The notes beneath the pieces are model-generated. The model was not told where the DNA came from, ran no database searches, and saw nothing but the letters and a program-made list of their open reading frames with translations. Of a stretch of 7,160 nt of DNA, positions 6,353 through 7,160 are shown piece after piece. Positions within the stretch are counted from its first letter, which is position 1; each line of letters opens with the position of its first letter. Origin of the DNA: UBA668 sp046052275 (lineage in GTDB: Bacteria; Actinomycetota; Acidimicrobiia; Acidimicrobiales; Ilumatobacteraceae); the NCBI GenBank assembly GCA_046052275.1, contig JBJOMQ010000131.1, forward strand, positions 1-7,160, in the 5' to 3' direction. Made by a program: the position numbers and the translations under genes.

Positions 6353-7160
6353 TCAGAGATGCAGCGCGCCGTCTGCAGCACGGCCGACTCGACGGCCCAC
6401 CCATTCGCCAGCGCACATCGCCTCCGCAGTGTCGGGCTGCGATGACGTCGCCCACACCCGATGCCCCTCGTCGGTGAGACATGCGGCCAGCGACGTCACC
6501 GGCCGGCCATCGCGGTCGTGCATCACGGTGTATGCCTCGATCACGGCGGTCCCGTCGTGGTCGTCGGTGAACGGGCGGCGGGGGAGCGCATCGATCTGCG
6601 CTTGTGGCGACTCATGGCGGAAACCGCTGGCCGGTGGCGTCGTCCGGTAGACGCCGAAGGCATGCTTCGTGGCGAATCCGCCGTTGGCCCAGACGAGCGC
6701 CGCAGTGCCGGCCCCGTCGCGCAGCTCGTGCATGACCGTGGCGATGGCGTGCATCACGTAGTTGTTCCACGGACCGCCGGCGAAGGGCAGCCCACCGGTT
6801 CGGGTGAGCTGGCTCTCGAGGCTGAGGCCGAGGCTCTGCGCACCGAGTTGCACTGCGGCGGGAAAGCACGAGTAGAGGTCGACGAGGTCGATGTCGTCGA
6901 CCCCGAGGCCTGCCAGGTCGAGGGCTCGCCGTCCACCGAGGGCGATCGCCGGAGTCTCGGCGAATGACCATCGCTCGCTGATGGCGTCGTGCTCGTGGCA
7001 GTCGGTGCCGCTGTGCGGGAACACCCAGCGATCGCGTGGCACGCCGAGCGCCTCCGCCGTGCCGGCGCTGCACATGACCAGCGCTGCTGCCATGTCGACG
7101 TCGTTGTTCGAGTTCATGTACTTGGTGTAGGGCAGGCCGATCATGCGGTTCGACGCCGTC
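6353..7160 (-). CDS. Thiolase-like protein (type 1-like), 3' part, truncated by window edge
   Basis: The C-terminal 268 residues of a thiolase-superfamily protein; the start and the first active-site cysteine lie beyond the right edge. Counting from the Met at 7144, the visible thiolase fold includes GLPYTKYMNSNNDVDMAAAL (3-22), the DLYSCFP strand and helix (89-95), the glycine-rich FAGGPWNNYVMHAIATV (121-137), where His132 takes the usual place of the thiolase histidine, and WANGGFATKHAFG (152-164). The classical C-x-G-G-G loop near the end of thiolases is absent; ANGG stands there with no cysteine. About 90 further residues (171-263) form a beta-rich tail, such as TAVIEAYTVMHDRDGRPV, as expected for the extra OB-like C-terminal domain of mycobacterial thiolase-like protein type 1 (TLP1). 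Databases often name such proteins acetyl-CoA acetyltransferase, but TLP1 proteins have not shown normal thiolase activity, so the reaction is uncertain. It probably handles an acyl-CoA. Confidence 0.85.
   Translation of the reverse strand, partial: TASNRMIGLPYTKYMNSNNDVDMAAALVMCSAGTAEALGVPRDRWVFPHSGTDCHEHDAISERWSFAETPAIALGGRRALDLAGLGVDDIDLVDLYSCFPAAVQLGAQSLGLSLESQLTRTGGLPFAGGPWNNYVMHAIATVMHELRDGAGTAALVWANGGFATKHAFGVYRTTPPASGFRHESPQAQIDALPRRPFTDDHDGTAVIEAYTVMHDRDGRPVTSLAACLTDEGHRVWATSSQPDTAEAMCAGEWVGRRVGRAADGALHL

Overview
The window is a GC-rich, gene-dense stretch of bacterial chromosome, most likely from an actinomycete. The RF1 sequence, the thiolase-like protein, the TAnnnT -10 boxes placed for leaderless mRNAs, and the strong G/C preference at third codon positions all fit Actinomycetota, possibly the Acidimicrobiia. 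That placement is inference from sequence feel, not a search. I see no tRNA, rRNA, CRISPR array, insertion sequence or phage gene.

Left part (1-2301, plus strand): the 3' end of an unrecognised gene, then prfA (peptide chain release factor RF1) and prmC (the methyltransferase that modifies the glutamine of the RF1 GGQ motif). prfA and prmC overlap by 4 bases and form an enzyme-substrate operon of translation termination.

Middle part (2332-5530, minus strand): a two-gene operon read from right to left. A zinc-type medium-chain alcohol dehydrogenase that lacks the structural-zinc cysteines is followed after 4 bases by a cytoplasmic dipeptidyl-peptidase of the DPP4/DPP8/9 type (family S9). All catalytic and substrate-binding residues I could check in the peptidase are at the expected spacing. 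It ends tail-to-tail with prmC, with a 30-base gap that holds a small hairpin.

Right part (5531-7160): a 69-base divergent promoter region separates the dehydrogenase from a plus-strand gene for a putative secreted protein or lipoprotein of unknown function. Both genes have a TAnnnT hexamer exactly six bases before the start codon, the layout of leaderless transcripts, and a perfect 7-bp dyad lies just upstream of the dehydrogenase -10 box. The secreted-protein gene meets, tail-to-tail, the 3' part of a minus-strand thiolase-like gene that runs off the window. It resembles thiolase-like protein type 1, with an extra C-terminal beta domain and no CxG cysteine loop.

There is no clear sign of a new defence, mobile or biosynthetic system. 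The most interesting points are the paired leaderless promoters with the dyad, the dehydrogenase-peptidase pairing, and the thiolase-like protein without its usual catalytic cysteine motif.
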